64,000 bases of DNA from CAMLIZ01 sp036231905 (GTDB lineage Bacteria > Pseudomonadota > Gammaproteobacteria > Burkholderiales > Burkholderiaceae_C). Both the position numbers and the translations under genes were made by a program. The stretch covers positions 594,199 through 658,198 of the forward strand of contig NZ_JAZARE010000002.1 in NCBI RefSeq assembly GCF_036231905.1, read 5' to 3'. The notes beneath the pieces were generated by a model that was not told where the DNA came from, did no database searches, and was given only the letters and a program-made list of their open reading frames with translations. Below are positions 1 through 10,049 of the stretch, piece by piece (position 1 is the first letter of the stretch; each line of letters begins with the position of its first letter).

Positions 1-618
1 GCCCAGCCGGTCGATCGCCTGGTGGTGGATGCTGGTGACACGCAAGGTGCGTTCGGCCGGGTACAGCGCGTCCAGCGCCGAGCCCGGCACCAGCGTCACC
101 TCGTGATAGAGGTCGTCGTAGAGGTCGTTGTCCACATGCGCCTTGGCGTGCGGCACCTGGGTGGCGATGTCCTGGTAGAGCGTGCCGCCAAAGGCCACGT
201 TGAGCAGCTGGCAGCCCCGGCAGATGCCGATCACGGGCTTGCGCTGGGCCAGGAACTCGCGGATCAGCGCCAGCTCGTAGCGGTCGCGCACCGGGTCGCC
301 CTGCCAGCGCGCGTCGATCGGCTGCTGCCCGTAGGACGACGGCGCCACGTCCGCCCCGCCCTGCAGCACCAGCCCGTCGAACACATCCACGTAGCAGCTG
401 ATCGGCACGGCCCGCTCCACCCGCGCCGACTCGGCATCCACCGCCGGCACCATGAACGCGAGCGCGCCATGGCGGATGATCCAGTGGGCGATCGATTGCT
501 CCAGGTACTGCAGCCGTTTCTTGCGAAAACCCAGCTCGGGCGGCGGGTCGTGCATCAGGCGTGCCGAAATGCCGATGCGCAACGGGCGATGCCATTCGTC
601 GGACTCGGGTCCTGCCAT
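1..618 (-). CDS. Class I glutamine amidotransferase / peptidase C26 (PuuD-like), partial
   Basis: The frame is open from an ATG at 618 to the window edge, giving 206 N-terminal residues; the C-terminus is off the window. The GICRG nucleophile elbow puts the likely catalytic Cys near residue 133, followed by QLLNVAFGG and a SIHHQAID segment near 197, all typical of gamma-glutamyl-GABA hydrolases and related C26 peptidases. The His/Glu of the triad would lie beyond the edge. An AGGAG ribosome site sits about 9 nt before the start. The family hydrolyses gamma-glutamyl amides in the cytoplasm. This could be the last step for a gamma-glutamyl pathway such as the one suggested at 28.8-37.3 kb, but it is not adjacent to those genes. 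Substrate unknown. Confidence 0.85.
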   Translation of the reverse strand, partial: MAGPESDEWHRPLRIGISARLMHDPPPELGFRKKRLQYLEQSIAHWIIRHGALAFMVPAVDAESARVERAVPISCYVDVFDGLVLQGGADVAPSSYGQQPIDARWQGDPVRDRYELALIREFLAQRKPVIGICRGCQLLNVAFGGTLYQDIATQVPHAKAHVDNDLYDDLYHEVTLVPGSALDALYPAERTLRVTSIHHQAIDRLG

Positions 619-681
619 GCGAAAGCTCTCCTGGCAGCCCCGCGGCTGCCCATCGGGTTTTCACCGGCAGTTGGTGTGCCA

Positions 682-698
682 GCCCGGGTGACCCGGGC
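682..698 (-). terminator. GC hairpin after the MscS gene, possible terminator
   Basis: A perfect 7-bp inverted repeat (GCCCGGG / CCCGGGC, 3-nt loop) lies just past the stop of the mechanosensitive channel gene and before the amidotransferase start. There is no T-run, so this is only a candidate terminator or mRNA-end hairpin. Confidence 0.3.
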
Positions 699-701
699 AG
701 A

Positions 702-2045
702 TCACCGGGCAGCAGCCGCGTCGCGCGCAGCGGCGGTTTCGCGGGTGTGCAGCACCCGCTGCGGGAACGGGATCTCCACGCCCAGCTGGTTCAGCGTGCG
801 CAGCAGCTGCAGGTTCACCGCCGAGCGTGCGCTGGCCTGCCCGTTCTCCGGATCGGCGATCCAGAACTGCACCGTCAGCTCCAGCCCGTCGGCGGCAAAC
901 TGGGACAGCTGCACCGCCGGGCCGGGGTCGGCCACCACACGGGGCACCTCGCGCACCGCGGACTCCAGGCGGGGGATCAGCGTGTCCAGGTCGGTGCCGT
1001 AGGCCACCTGCACCACCGTGTTGAGCAGCACCTTGCTGTCGGCCAGCGAGGAGTTTTCCACCCGCTGGGTGATGAGCAGCTCGTTGGGCACGATGGACTC
1101 CCGCCCGTTGAGGGCGCGGATCACGGTGTAGCGGGTGGCGATGTCGGTGATGCGGCCCTCGAAGCCGTCCACCTTCACCATGTCGCCGATGCGCAGCGAG
1201 CGCTCCGCCAGGATCACGAAACCCGACACGTAGTTCGATGCCAGCTTCTGCAGGCCGAAGCCCAGGCCCACGCCGACCGCACCGCCCAACACGCTGAGCG
1301 CGGTGAGGTCGATGCCGGCGGCCGACAGCGCCAGCAGCAGGCCCACGAACAGCAGCAGCGCGCGCACCGCGTTGGCGGCGATCTTGCGCAGCGACAGGTT
1401 GCCGTGGCCCGCGCCCTTGAGCAGCCGCGCCTCGATGGCGGCCGACACCCACAGCACCAGCACCAGCACCAGGCCGGCGGTGATGGTGCCTTCGATGATG
1501 CTGCGCAAGGTGACCTTGGCGCCGCCGACCTTCCAGTGCACGTCCTCCAGCTCGGCCAGCACCGCCGGCAGCGCGCCGGTGAGCCACAGCGCCAGCCACA
1601 GCCACACCAGCCAGGACAGGGTGCGCTCCAGCACACGCACGAACTGCGACTGCGGGAAGGCCACCCGCAGCACCCGCACGCCCAGGCGGATGACCAGCAG
1701 CGACACCAGGATGGGCAGCGCCAGCTTGAACACCGCGATCGGCACCCCGGCCGCGGCCAGCGCCTGGCGCGCGCCCCAGGCCAGCGCCAGAGCGATCACC
1801 GGGAACAGCACGCCGTCGACCACGCGTTCGCCGAACCAGATGCTGCCCGGCTTGGGTTCGCGCCCGCGCAGCAGGCGCACCACGCCCCAGGCCAGCAGCA
1901 GGCAGGCGATCAGCACAAGGGCTTCGGTGGCGGCGGTGGGCCGCAGCAAGGCGGGCAGCAGGGAGGTGATGGCGTCGGGCGCAGGAAGCATGGCGTTGGA
2001 CGAAGCGGACAAAACAATGGCCGGCGAAGCCACGCGAGTATCCAC
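702..2045 (-). CDS. MscS-family mechanosensitive ion channel
   Basis: A 447-residue inner-membrane protein. Several hydrophobic segments (about residues 40-60, 80-100, 105-120, 140-165, 185-205 and 228-250) precede the conserved MscS core. In that core the pore helix reads LGGAVGVGLGFGLQKLASN, followed by a beta domain with GDMVKVDGFEGRI and NGRESIVPNELL. It is longer than E. coli MscS (286 aa), with extra N-terminal membrane helices as in YbdG/YnaI-type members. The role is release of solutes on hypo-osmotic shock. The start is uncertain: a later Met (MLPAPD) would shorten it by 18 residues. Confidence 0.93.
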   Translation of the reverse strand: MDTRVASPAIVLSASSNAMLPAPDAITSLLPALLRPTAATEALVLIACLLLAWGVVRLLRGREPKPGSIWFGERVVDGVLFPVIALALAWGARQALAAAGVPIAVFKLALPILVSLLVIRLGVRVLRVAFPQSQFVRVLERTLSWLVWLWLALWLTGALPAVLAELEDVHWKVGGAKVTLRSIIEGTITAGLVLVLVLWVSAAIEARLLKGAGHGNLSLRKIAANAVRALLLFVGLLLALSAAGIDLTALSVLGGAVGVGLGFGLQKLASNYVSGFVILAERSLRIGDMVKVDGFEGRITDIATRYTVIRALNGRESIVPNELLITQRVENSSLADSKVLLNTVVQVAYGTDLDTLIPRLESAVREVPRVVADPGPAVQLSQFAADGLELTVQFWIADPENGQASARSAVNLQLLRTLNQLGVEIPFPQRVLHTRETAAARDAAAAR

Positions 2046-2155
2046 TGGCTCCCTGGTGCCACCCGGGCGTCAGCTTCTGGGTGAAAGTCCCCGCGTGGCC
2101 GGCTCACCGCGGTGAGAGACTGGCCCCGCCCCCTTCACCCCGAGAGCCCCGCGCC

Positions 2156-3889
2156 ATGCCCACTGCCCCGACCCCGATCGCCCCGGAATCCCTGGCGCTG
2201 CAGCGCCTGTACCACTGGGAAACCACCGCACCGGATCGTGTGGTGCTCACCCAGCCGGTGCGCGCGGCCGACGGCAGCCTTGAGGTCCAGCACCACACCT
2301 GGCGCCAGCTGATGGACGAGGCGCGCCGCATGGCCGCGCACCTGCAGTCGCGCGGGCTGCCGGCCGGCAGCAAGATCGCGCTGCTGTCGAAGAACTGCGC
2401 CCACTGGCTGATCGCCGACTTCGCGATCTGGCTCGGCGGATATGTGTCGGTGCCGCTGTACCCCACGCTGGCGGCCGACACCATCCGCCAGATCCTGGAG
2501 CACAGCGAATCGCAGCTGCTGTTCGTGGGCAAGCTGGACGGCTGGGAGGCGATGAAACCCGGCGTGCCGGCCGGGCTGCCCTGCATCGCGCTGCCGCTGG
2601 CCCCGCCCAATGCCTACGAGCAGTGGGCCGACATCGTGCAGCGCACGCCACCGCTGGCCGGGCATCCGGTGCGCGACGGCGGCGAGCTCTCCACCATCAT
2701 GTACACCTCCGGCACCACCGGCACGCCCAAGGGCGTGATGCACAGCTTTGCCACCTTCGCCTGGGGCATCCAGGCCGGGATGAGCCGGGTGAAGCTGGGC
2801 GGCAACGCACGCATGCTGTCGTACCTGCCGCTGTCGCATGTGGCCGAGCGGGCGCTGGTGGAGCACGGGCTGCTGGCCAACTCCATCCATGTGTTCTTCG
2901 CCGAGTCGCTGGACACCTTTGCCGCGGACCTGCAGCGCGCCCGGCCGACCGTGTTCTTCTCGGTGCCGCGGCTGTGGGTGAAGTTCCAGCAGGGCGTGCA
3001 TGCCAAGCTGCCGCCGGCCAAGCTGAAGCGCCTGCTGCGCCTGCCGATCGTGGGCCGCATCGTGCGCAAGAAGGTGCTGGCCGCGCTGGGCCTGGACCAG
3101 TGCACGGTGGCCGCCGGCGGCGCGGCGCCCATGCCCACCGACCTGCTGCAGTGGTATGCCGAGCTCGGCCTGCCGATCCTCGAGGTGTACGGCATGACCG
3201 AGAACTGCGGCGTCTCGCATGCCACGCTGCCCGGCGTGATGCGGCCCGGCACCGTCGGCCTGCCCTATGACGGCGTGGAAAGCCGCATCGACCCGGCCAG
3301 CGGCGAGGTCCAGGTGCGCAGCGCCTGCACCATGCTGGGCTACTTCAAGGAGCCGCAGCTCACGGCCGAAGCGATCACACCCGACGGCTGGCTGCACACC
3401 GGCGACAAGGGCCAGCTCGACGCCGAAGGCAACCTGCGCATCACCGGCCGCGTGAAGGACCTGTTCAAGACGAGCAAGGGCAAGTACGTGGCACCCGCGC
3501 CCATCGAGGACAAGCTGATGGTGCATGCCGCGGTGGAAGCCTGCTGTGTGACGGGTGCCAACCTGGCGCAGCCGCTGGGCATCGTGCTGCTTTCGCCGGA
3601 TGCGGCCCAGCGGGCCATGGCGCCTGCGGGCAGGCAGGCCCTGGAGCAATCGCTGCAGACCCACCTCGACAGCGTGAACGCCCGGCTGGACCCGCATGAA
3701 CAGCTCGCCTGCCTGGTGATCGTGACCACGCCCTGGACGGTGGAAAGCGGCTTCATCACGCCCACCTTCAAGGTCAAGCGCAACCGCGTCGAGGAGGTGT
3801 ACGGTGCGCGCTACGAGGCCTGGGAGGCCGAGCGCAGGAAGGTGGTGTGGGGCGAGGCGCTGCAGGCGCCGCTGGCCAAGGCAGCCTGA
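2156..3889 (+). CDS. Long-chain acyl-CoA synthetase (AMP-binding enzyme)
   Basis: 577 residues of the ANL superfamily. The phosphate-binding loop TSGTTGTPKG is at about 184-193, the YGMTE motif at about 344-348, and the C-terminal hinge and ITGRVKDLFKTSKGK region is intact. This layout fits long-chain fatty acid:CoA ligases (FadD15/FAA-like), which activate fatty acids with ATP and CoA at the membrane or in the cytosol. ATG at 2156 is preferred to a far-upstream in-frame Met because the added 25 residues are Pro/Arg-rich and not family-like. It is transcribed alone and convergent with the deacetylase gene, 10 bp away. Confidence 0.9.
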   Translation: MPTAPTPIAPESLALQRLYHWETTAPDRVVLTQPVRAADGSLEVQHHTWRQLMDEARRMAAHLQSRGLPAGSKIALLSKNCAHWLIADFAIWLGGYVSVPLYPTLAADTIRQILEHSESQLLFVGKLDGWEAMKPGVPAGLPCIALPLAPPNAYEQWADIVQRTPPLAGHPVRDGGELSTIMYTSGTTGTPKGVMHSFATFAWGIQAGMSRVKLGGNARMLSYLPLSHVAERALVEHGLLANSIHVFFAESLDTFAADLQRARPTVFFSVPRLWVKFQQGVHAKLPPAKLKRLLRLPIVGRIVRKKVLAALGLDQCTVAAGGAAPMPTDLLQWYAELGLPILEVYGMTENCGVSHATLPGVMRPGTVGLPYDGVESRIDPASGEVQVRSACTMLGYFKEPQLTAEAITPDGWLHTGDKGQLDAEGNLRITGRVKDLFKTSKGKYVAPAPIEDKLMVHAAVEACCVTGANLAQPLGIVLLSPDAAQRAMAPAGRQALEQSLQTHLDSVNARLDPHEQLACLVIVTTPWTVESGFITPTFKVKRNRVEEVYGARYEAWEAERRKVVWGEALQAPLAKAA

Positions 3890-3899
3890 GCCGCCCCCG

Positions 3900-4835
3900 C
3901 TACACCGAGGCCAGCACCCTCAGGTGCGCCGCCACGCTGCGCGCCAGCGCCCCCAGCGCGTAGCCGCCCTCCAGGCACGAGACGATGCGGCCCTGGGCGT
4001 GGCGGTCGGCCACGGCCTTGATGCGGCGGGTCATCCACTCGTAGTCCGCTTCCACCAGGCCGAGCTGGCCGAGCTCGTCCTCGCGGTGCGCGTCGAAGCC
4101 GGCGGAGATGAACACCATCTGCGGCTTGAAGGCCTCCAGCCGCGGCATCCACATCGCCTCGATCATCTCGCGCACCTCGGCGCCGCGGGTGTAGGGCGGG
4201 ATCGGCAGGTTGACCATGTTGGTGCCCTTGGGCACCGCGCCGCTGTACGGATACAGCGGGTGCTGGAAGATGCTCACCATCAGCACACGCTCGTCGCCGG
4301 CGATGATGTCCTCGGTGCCGTTGCCGTGGTGCACGTCGAAGTCGACGATGGCCACGCGCTGCAGGCCATGCACGTCCAGCGCATGGCGCGCGGCCACCGC
4401 CACGTTGTTGAAGAAGCAGAAGCCCATGGCCTGGTCCCGCGTGGCATGGTGGCCCGGCGGACGCACGGCGCAGAAGGCGCTTTCGGCCTCGCCCTGCAGC
4501 ACCGCGTCGGTGGCGGCCACTGCAGCACCCGCGGCGCGCAAGGCGGCGGCCCAGGTGGCCGGGCAGGCCGAGGTGTCGGGGTCGAAGGCCTTGGACCGGC
4601 CGCTGTGCTCCAGCGCCTGCAACGCGTCCCGGATCTCGGCGACGTAGAGCGCATCGTGCGCGCGCGCCAGCTGCTCCGGCGTGGCCAGCGGTGCGTCGCG
4701 GTGGTCCAGCGCCACGTCCAGCCCGGTGGCGCGCAGGTGATCGTTGATCGCGTCCAGCCGCTGCGGGCATTCGGGGTGGCCGGCGCCCATGTCGTGCAGG
4801 CGGCACTCCGGCGGGCTGTAGAACGCAGTGGCCAT
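3900..4835 (-). CDS. Histone-deacetylase-family protein (class II type)
   Basis: 311 residues covering the full arginase/deacetylase fold. RPPGHHAT (about 124-131) carries the tandem catalytic His. DFDVHHGNGT (about 163-172) supplies Zn ligands Asp and His, and SAGFDAH (about 248-254) the second Asp ligand. CLEGGYAL near the C-terminus holds the conserved Gly loop; there is no Tyr-307-type assignment without alignment. Bacterial members deacetylate acetylpolyamines, other small amides or protein lysines; the substrate here is unknown. The gene is divergent from the moxR-like gene, with only 26 bp between the two starts. Confidence 0.92.
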   Translation of the reverse strand: MATAFYSPPECRLHDMGAGHPECPQRLDAINDHLRATGLDVALDHRDAPLATPEQLARAHDALYVAEIRDALQALEHSGRSKAFDPDTSACPATWAAALRAAGAAVAATDAVLQGEAESAFCAVRPPGHHATRDQAMGFCFFNNVAVAARHALDVHGLQRVAIVDFDVHHGNGTEDIIAGDERVLMVSIFQHPLYPYSGAVPKGTNMVNLPIPPYTRGAEVREMIEAMWMPRLEAFKPQMVFISAGFDAHREDELGQLGLVEADYEWMTRRIKAVADRHAQGRIVSCLEGGYALGALARSVAAHLRVLASV

Positions 4836-4861
4836 GGGAAAACTGGGTTAACGTCGGCCGC

Positions 4862-5821
<960 letters not shown>

Positions 5822-5822
5822 G

Positions 5823-6794
5823 GTGCCGGCCGTGAGGTGGCTGCGGCGCCGCATCCGGCTGTGGTGGACCGGGCGCCACCCGCGCACCGACAGCTGGACG
5901 CTGACGCAAGGCAACATCTACATCGTGCCCAGCAAGGCGGGGCTGGTGTTCGGGCTCACGCTCTTCGTGATGCTGCTGGCCTCCATCAACTACCAGCTCA
6001 ACCTGGGTTACGTGCTCACCTTCCTGCTCGCCGGCAGCGGGCTGATGTCCATGCACATCACGCACCGCACCTTGCGCGGCCTGAGCCTGCACCTGCGCCC
6101 GCCGCAGCCGGTGTTCGCGGGCGAACCGGCGCCGCTGGAGATCGTGGTGCAGAGCGCCGGCCGCGTGAGCCACGGCGTGGGCCTGCGGCTGGACCCGGAG
6201 CCGCCGCCGAAGGTGCCGCTGCGTTCGGTGTGGGTCGACGTGCCGGCGCAGGGGCAGGCGAGCGCGCGCCTGAGCTTCGTGCCGCCGCGGCGCGGGCTGC
6301 ATGCGGTGCCCACCGTGCGGGCCGAAACCCGGTATCCCTTCGGCCTGTTCCGCGCCTGGACCATCTGGCGCCCCGCATCCCAGGTGCTGGCCTACCCCGC
6401 GCCTGAGAAACCGCCCGCGCCCCTGCCCCCCGCGCATGCGGTGGGCGGCGAGGCGTCGCAGTCGCAGCGCAGCGAAGGCGGTGAATTCGAAGGCGTGCGC
6501 GCCTACCAGCGCGGCGACACTCTGCGCCGCATCGTGTGGAAGAAGGTGGCACGCACCGGCGAGCTGGTCAGCCGCGACACCTGCCAGGCCACGCAGCAGG
6601 AGCTCTGGCTGGAGTTCCAGGCGGCCCAGCTGCCCGACAGCGAACGCCGGCTCTCGCGCCTGGCCGCCTGGGTGCTGGTGGCCGAGCAGGCCGGCATGGC
6701 GCACGGCCTGCGCCTGCCCGGCAAGGAGCTGCCGCCGGGCCATGGTGAATCGCACCGGCGCGCGGCCCTGGAGGCACTGGCACTGTGGCGCTGA
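5823..6794 (+). CDS. DUF58 domain protein
   Basis: About 323 residues with two hydrophobic N-terminal segments (residues about 38-55 and 62-78). A beta-rich region follows, then the DUF58 signature GGEFEGVRAYQRGDTLRRIVWK near 220-240. The GTG at 5823 directly follows the MoxR stop; a second in-frame GTG at 5832 is equally possible. DUF58 proteins carry a vWA-like fold and go with MoxR and transglutaminase-like membrane proteins. The 3' end overlaps the next gene by 10 bp, so translation is probably coupled. Confidence 0.9.
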   Translation: MPAVRWLRRRIRLWWTGRHPRTDSWTLTQGNIYIVPSKAGLVFGLTLFVMLLASINYQLNLGYVLTFLLAGSGLMSMHITHRTLRGLSLHLRPPQPVFAGEPAPLEIVVQSAGRVSHGVGLRLDPEPPPKVPLRSVWVDVPAQGQASARLSFVPPRRGLHAVPTVRAETRYPFGLFRAWTIWRPASQVLAYPAPEKPPAPLPPAHAVGGEASQSQRSEGGEFEGVRAYQRGDTLRRIVWKKVARTGELVSRDTCQATQQELWLEFQAAQLPDSERRLSRLAAWVLVAEQAGMAHGLRLPGKELPPGHGESHRRAALEALALWR

Positions 6795-8923
6795 CCGACG
6801 ACCATCCCGCCGAGCAACAGCCGCGCACCGGCCGGCTGGCCGCCCTGCCCGGCATGGCGCCGCTGCCGCGCTGGCCCGGCTGGCGCCACCTGCCGCGCGA
6901 TGCGCGCGACACACTGTTCCTGCTCGGCGTGATCGGCTGGACCATCCTGCCGCACCTGGCCCACCTCGCCTGGTGGTGCAGCCTGCTCGCCGTGCTGGTG
7001 CTGATGTGGCGCGCCCGCCTGGCGCTGGACAACGCGCCGCTGCCCGGCCGCTGGACCCTGATCGGCGTGCTGGCCATGGCGGCCACCTTCACCCTGCTGA
7101 CCGAGCGCACGCTGCTGGGCAAGGAAGCCGGCGTGACCATGCTGGTGCTGCTGATGGTGCTGAAGACGCTGGAGCTGCGCGCACGCCGCGATGCGCTGGT
7201 GGTGTTCTTCCTCGGCTTCTTCCTGGTGCTCACCAACTTCCTGTATTCGCAGTCCATCGCGGTGGCCGCCGCGATGCTGGTGTCGGTATGGGGCCTGCTC
7301 ACCGCGCTGGTGCTGGCGCACATGCCGGTGGGCCAGCCCAGCCTGCGCCAGGCCGGTTGGCTGTCCGCCCGCGCGGCGATGCTGGGCGCGCCGGTGATGG
7401 TGGTGTTGTTCGTGCTGTTCCCGCGCATCGGCCCGCTCTGGGGCCTGCCGCAGGACGCCGGCGCCAGGACCGGCCTGTCGGGCACCATGCGCATGGGTGG
7501 CGTGGCCGAGATCGCCAACGACGACAGCATCGCCTTCCGCATCCGCTTCCACGGCCCGCCGCCGGCGCCGCAAGCGCTGTACTTCCGCGGGCCGGTGCTC
7601 AGCCGCTTCGACGGCACCGAATGGAAGCGGATGGAATCCAGCTTCCCGCCCGACTGGCAGCTGCACGCCGACCTGCGGGTGCAAGGCGAACCGGTGGCCT
7701 ATGAGATGACGCTGGAGCCGTCGCGCCTGACCACCCTGCCGCTGCTGGAAGCCACGCCGCCCCAGGCCGACGCGGCACCCGGGGTGCCACCGGGCTGGCG
7801 CGCGATGCCGCGCAACGAACTGGAGTGGACGGTCGATCGCCCGATCACCGAACGGCTGCGTTTCGAGGCCCGTGCCTGGCTGCGCTTCCAGCATGGGCCC
7901 AGCGAGCGCGCCTGGGGCCTGCGCGACCACGTGAACCTGCCACCGGGCTACAACCCGCGCATGCTGCAGTGGGCCGCGCAGCTGCGCAAGGACCCGCGTT
8001 TTGCGCGAGCCAACGGCGACACCCTGGCGGGAATGCTGCTCAACGAGATCCGCACCGGCAACTTCGTCTACACCCTGTCGCCGGGCGAATACGGGCGCGA
8101 CGCGGTGGACGAGTTCTGGTTCGACCGGCGCATCGGCTTCTGCGAGCACTACGCCGCCTCCTTCGTGGTCGCAATGCGCGCACTCGGCATTCCGGCCCGC
8201 GTGGTCACCGGCTACCAGGGCATGGACCCGGCGCCGGTGGACGGTTACTGGATCGTGCGCCAGAGCCATGCCCATGCCTGGGCCGAATACTGGCAGCCCG
8301 GGCGCGGCTGGGTGCGCACCGACCCCACCGCCGCCGTGGCGCCCGAGCGCGTGGTGCAAAGCCGCAGCCTGGAGCCCAGCCGCGGCCTGGTGGCCGACGC
8401 CATCAGCAACATGAGCCCGGAAACGCTGGCGCGCCTGCGCCGTATGTGGGAGGGCATGAACAACCGCTGGAACCAGTGGGTGCTGGGTTATTCGCGCACC
8501 CAGCAGTTCAGCCTGATGGAACGCATGGGCGTGCGCTCCCCCAGCTGGGCCGACCTCGGGCTGGTGCTCATCTGGCTGGGCAGCGCCGCCGCGCTGGCCG
8601 GCGCGCTCTGGGCCCTGTGGGACAGGCATCGGCAGGACCCGTGGCAGCGCCTGCAGTCGCGTGTGTTGCAGCGCCTGCGCCGCCTGGACGTGCCGGCCGA
8701 GCCGCACCATCCGCCACGCACGCTGGCCAGCCAGGTGCGCCAAGCCCTGGGCGAAGCCGGCACGGTGCTGTCGCTGCAGCTCGACGCGCTGGACCGCCTG
8801 CGTTATGCGCCCGGCGCGGTGCAGCGGCCGCAGCCGGCCTGGTGGCGCGGTTTTGCACGCGAGGCTGCGCGCCTGCAAGCGCAGCGCCCCGCGAAGCCGG
8901 GGCCCCGGATGCGCTCGCGATAA
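6785..8923 (+). CDS. tgpA: TgpA-like membrane transglutaminase (DUF3488/DUF4129)
   Basis: 712 residues. The N-terminal third is a polytopic membrane domain (DUF3488, about six helices up to residue 215). A periplasmic transglutaminase core follows, with the triad readable as Cys in GFCEHYAAS (about 452), His in SHAHAWAEYW (about 497) and Asp in VRTDPT (about 511). One more TM at about 595-615 leads into a cytosolic DUF4129 tail. This matches Pseudomonas TgpA, an inner-membrane enzyme with a periplasmic catalytic domain. Start is GTG, overlapping the DUF58 gene. The gene ends 7 bp before the lytic transglycosylase start, so cell-envelope genes continue. Confidence 0.93.
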   Translation: MALTDDHPAEQQPRTGRLAALPGMAPLPRWPGWRHLPRDARDTLFLLGVIGWTILPHLAHLAWWCSLLAVLVLMWRARLALDNAPLPGRWTLIGVLAMAATFTLLTERTLLGKEAGVTMLVLLMVLKTLELRARRDALVVFFLGFFLVLTNFLYSQSIAVAAAMLVSVWGLLTALVLAHMPVGQPSLRQAGWLSARAAMLGAPVMVVLFVLFPRIGPLWGLPQDAGARTGLSGTMRMGGVAEIANDDSIAFRIRFHGPPPAPQALYFRGPVLSRFDGTEWKRMESSFPPDWQLHADLRVQGEPVAYEMTLEPSRLTTLPLLEATPPQADAAPGVPPGWRAMPRNELEWTVDRPITERLRFEARAWLRFQHGPSERAWGLRDHVNLPPGYNPRMLQWAAQLRKDPRFARANGDTLAGMLLNEIRTGNFVYTLSPGEYGRDAVDEFWFDRRIGFCEHYAASFVVAMRALGIPARVVTGYQGMDPAPVDGYWIVRQSHAHAWAEYWQPGRGWVRTDPTAAVAPERVVQSRSLEPSRGLVADAISNMSPETLARLRRMWEGMNNRWNQWVLGYSRTQQFSLMERMGVRSPSWADLGLVLIWLGSAAALAGALWALWDRHRQDPWQRLQSRVLQRLRRLDVPAEPHHPPRTLASQVRQALGEAGTVLSLQLDALDRLRYAPGAVQRPQPAWWRGFAREAARLQAQRPAKPGPRMRSR

Positions 8924-8930
8924 TGGCCCG

Positions 8931-10049
8931 ATGAACTTCACCCGGGCTGCACGCCCCCCTTCCCGCAGCGCGCTGGCTGGTGCCTTGGCCCTCACGCTGG
9001 TGGCCTGCGCCACCACCGCCGACGATGCCGAAGCCGCACGCAAGAAGCCCCATGCCGCACCGCGCAGCGACGATGCCGCCGACGTGGTCACCTATGGCCG
9101 GCGTGAGGACGTGATGCGGTTCGCCACCGAGCTGGCCGAGCGCCGCGGCTGGGAGCCCGAATGGGTGCAGGCCCAGCTGGCACAGGCCCGCTTCGTGCCC
9201 ACGGTGGCGCGGCTGATCATGCCGCCGCCGGCCGGCACGGCCAAGAGCTGGGCCGCCTACCGCGCCCGCTTCATCGAGCCGCAGCGGGTGAACGCCGGTG
9301 TGCAGTTCTGGAACGCGAATGCCGATGCCCTCGCGCGCGCCGAAGCGCAGTACGGCGTGCCCGCCTCGGTGATCGTGGGCATCATCGGTGTGGAAACCTT
9401 CTACGGCCGCATCACCGGCAACTTCCGCGTGCTGGATGCACTGGCCACTTTGTCCTTCGACTTCCCCACCGGGCGCAAGGACCGCACGCCCTTCTTCCGC
9501 GAGGAGCTGGAGAACTTCCTCTTCATGTGCCGGCGCGAGCAGCGCGACTGCGCCTCGTTCAAGGGCTCGTATGCCGGCGCGATGGGCTTGCCGCAGTTCA
9601 TGCCCAGCAGCATCAACCAGCATGCGGTGGACTTCGATGCTGACGGCCACATCGATTTGCTCGGCAGCCCGGCCGACGTGGTGGGCAGCGTGGCCAGCTT
9701 CCTCGCGGCCAAGGGCTGGGAGCGCGGCCTGCCCACGCACTACGACGTGGCACCGCCGGTGGACAGCCGGGACCGCGCCCTGCTGCTGGGGCCGGACATC
9801 GTGCCCAGCTTCACGGCGGCGGAGTTCGCCGAACGCGGCGCGGTGCTGTCCGAAGCCGGACGCCAGCACACCGGCCTGCTGGCACTGGTGGAGCTGCAGA
9901 ACGGCGATGCCGCGCCCAGCTACATCGCCGGCACGCAGAACTTCTACGCGGTCACCCGCTACAACTGGTCGAGCTATTACGCGCTGGCCGTGATCGAGCT
10001 GGGCGCGGTGGTCGAAGGCAGCCGCGCCAAGGCCCTGTCAGCGCAGTGA
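8931..10049 (+). CDS. mltB: Lytic murein transglycosylase B, lipoprotein
   Basis: 372 residues. The N-terminus has a signal peptide ending in a lipobox-like LTLVAC, so the protein is probably lipid-anchored in the outer membrane. The soluble domain carries the SLT-B catalytic Glu in IIGVETFYGRITGNFR (about Glu155) and the later signature AGAMGLPQFMPSSI with FDADGHIDL. It cleaves peptidoglycan to 1,6-anhydromuropeptides. The ATG was chosen over a longer in-frame extension that would overlap tgpA and bury the signal peptide. Its TGA overlaps the next GTG. Confidence 0.93.
   Translation: MNFTRAARPPSRSALAGALALTLVACATTADDAEAARKKPHAAPRSDDAADVVTYGRREDVMRFATELAERRGWEPEWVQAQLAQARFVPTVARLIMPPPAGTAKSWAAYRARFIEPQRVNAGVQFWNANADALARAEAQYGVPASVIVGIIGVETFYGRITGNFRVLDALATLSFDFPTGRKDRTPFFREELENFLFMCRREQRDCASFKGSYAGAMGLPQFMPSSINQHAVDFDADGHIDLLGSPADVVGSVASFLAAKGWERGLPTHYDVAPPVDSRDRALLLGPDIVPSFTAAEFAERGAVLSEAGRQHTGLLALVELQNGDAAPSYIAGTQNFYAVTRYNWSSYYALAVIELGAVVEGSRAKALSAQ

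Noticed and set aside
22..1002. Long plus-strand ORF over the amidotransferase and MscS genes
   Set aside because: High-GC shadow frame rich in Arg/His/Ala; the opposite strand carries clear GICRG and MscS motifs.
561..2084. 507-codon plus-strand ORF opposite MscS
   Set aside because: Gln/His/Arg-rich antisense shadow without any family pattern.
6503..9091. 862-codon minus-strand ORF opposite tgpA/mltB
   Set aside because: Gln/His/Arg-rich shadow; sense strand holds a full transglutaminase and the start of a lytic transglycosylase.
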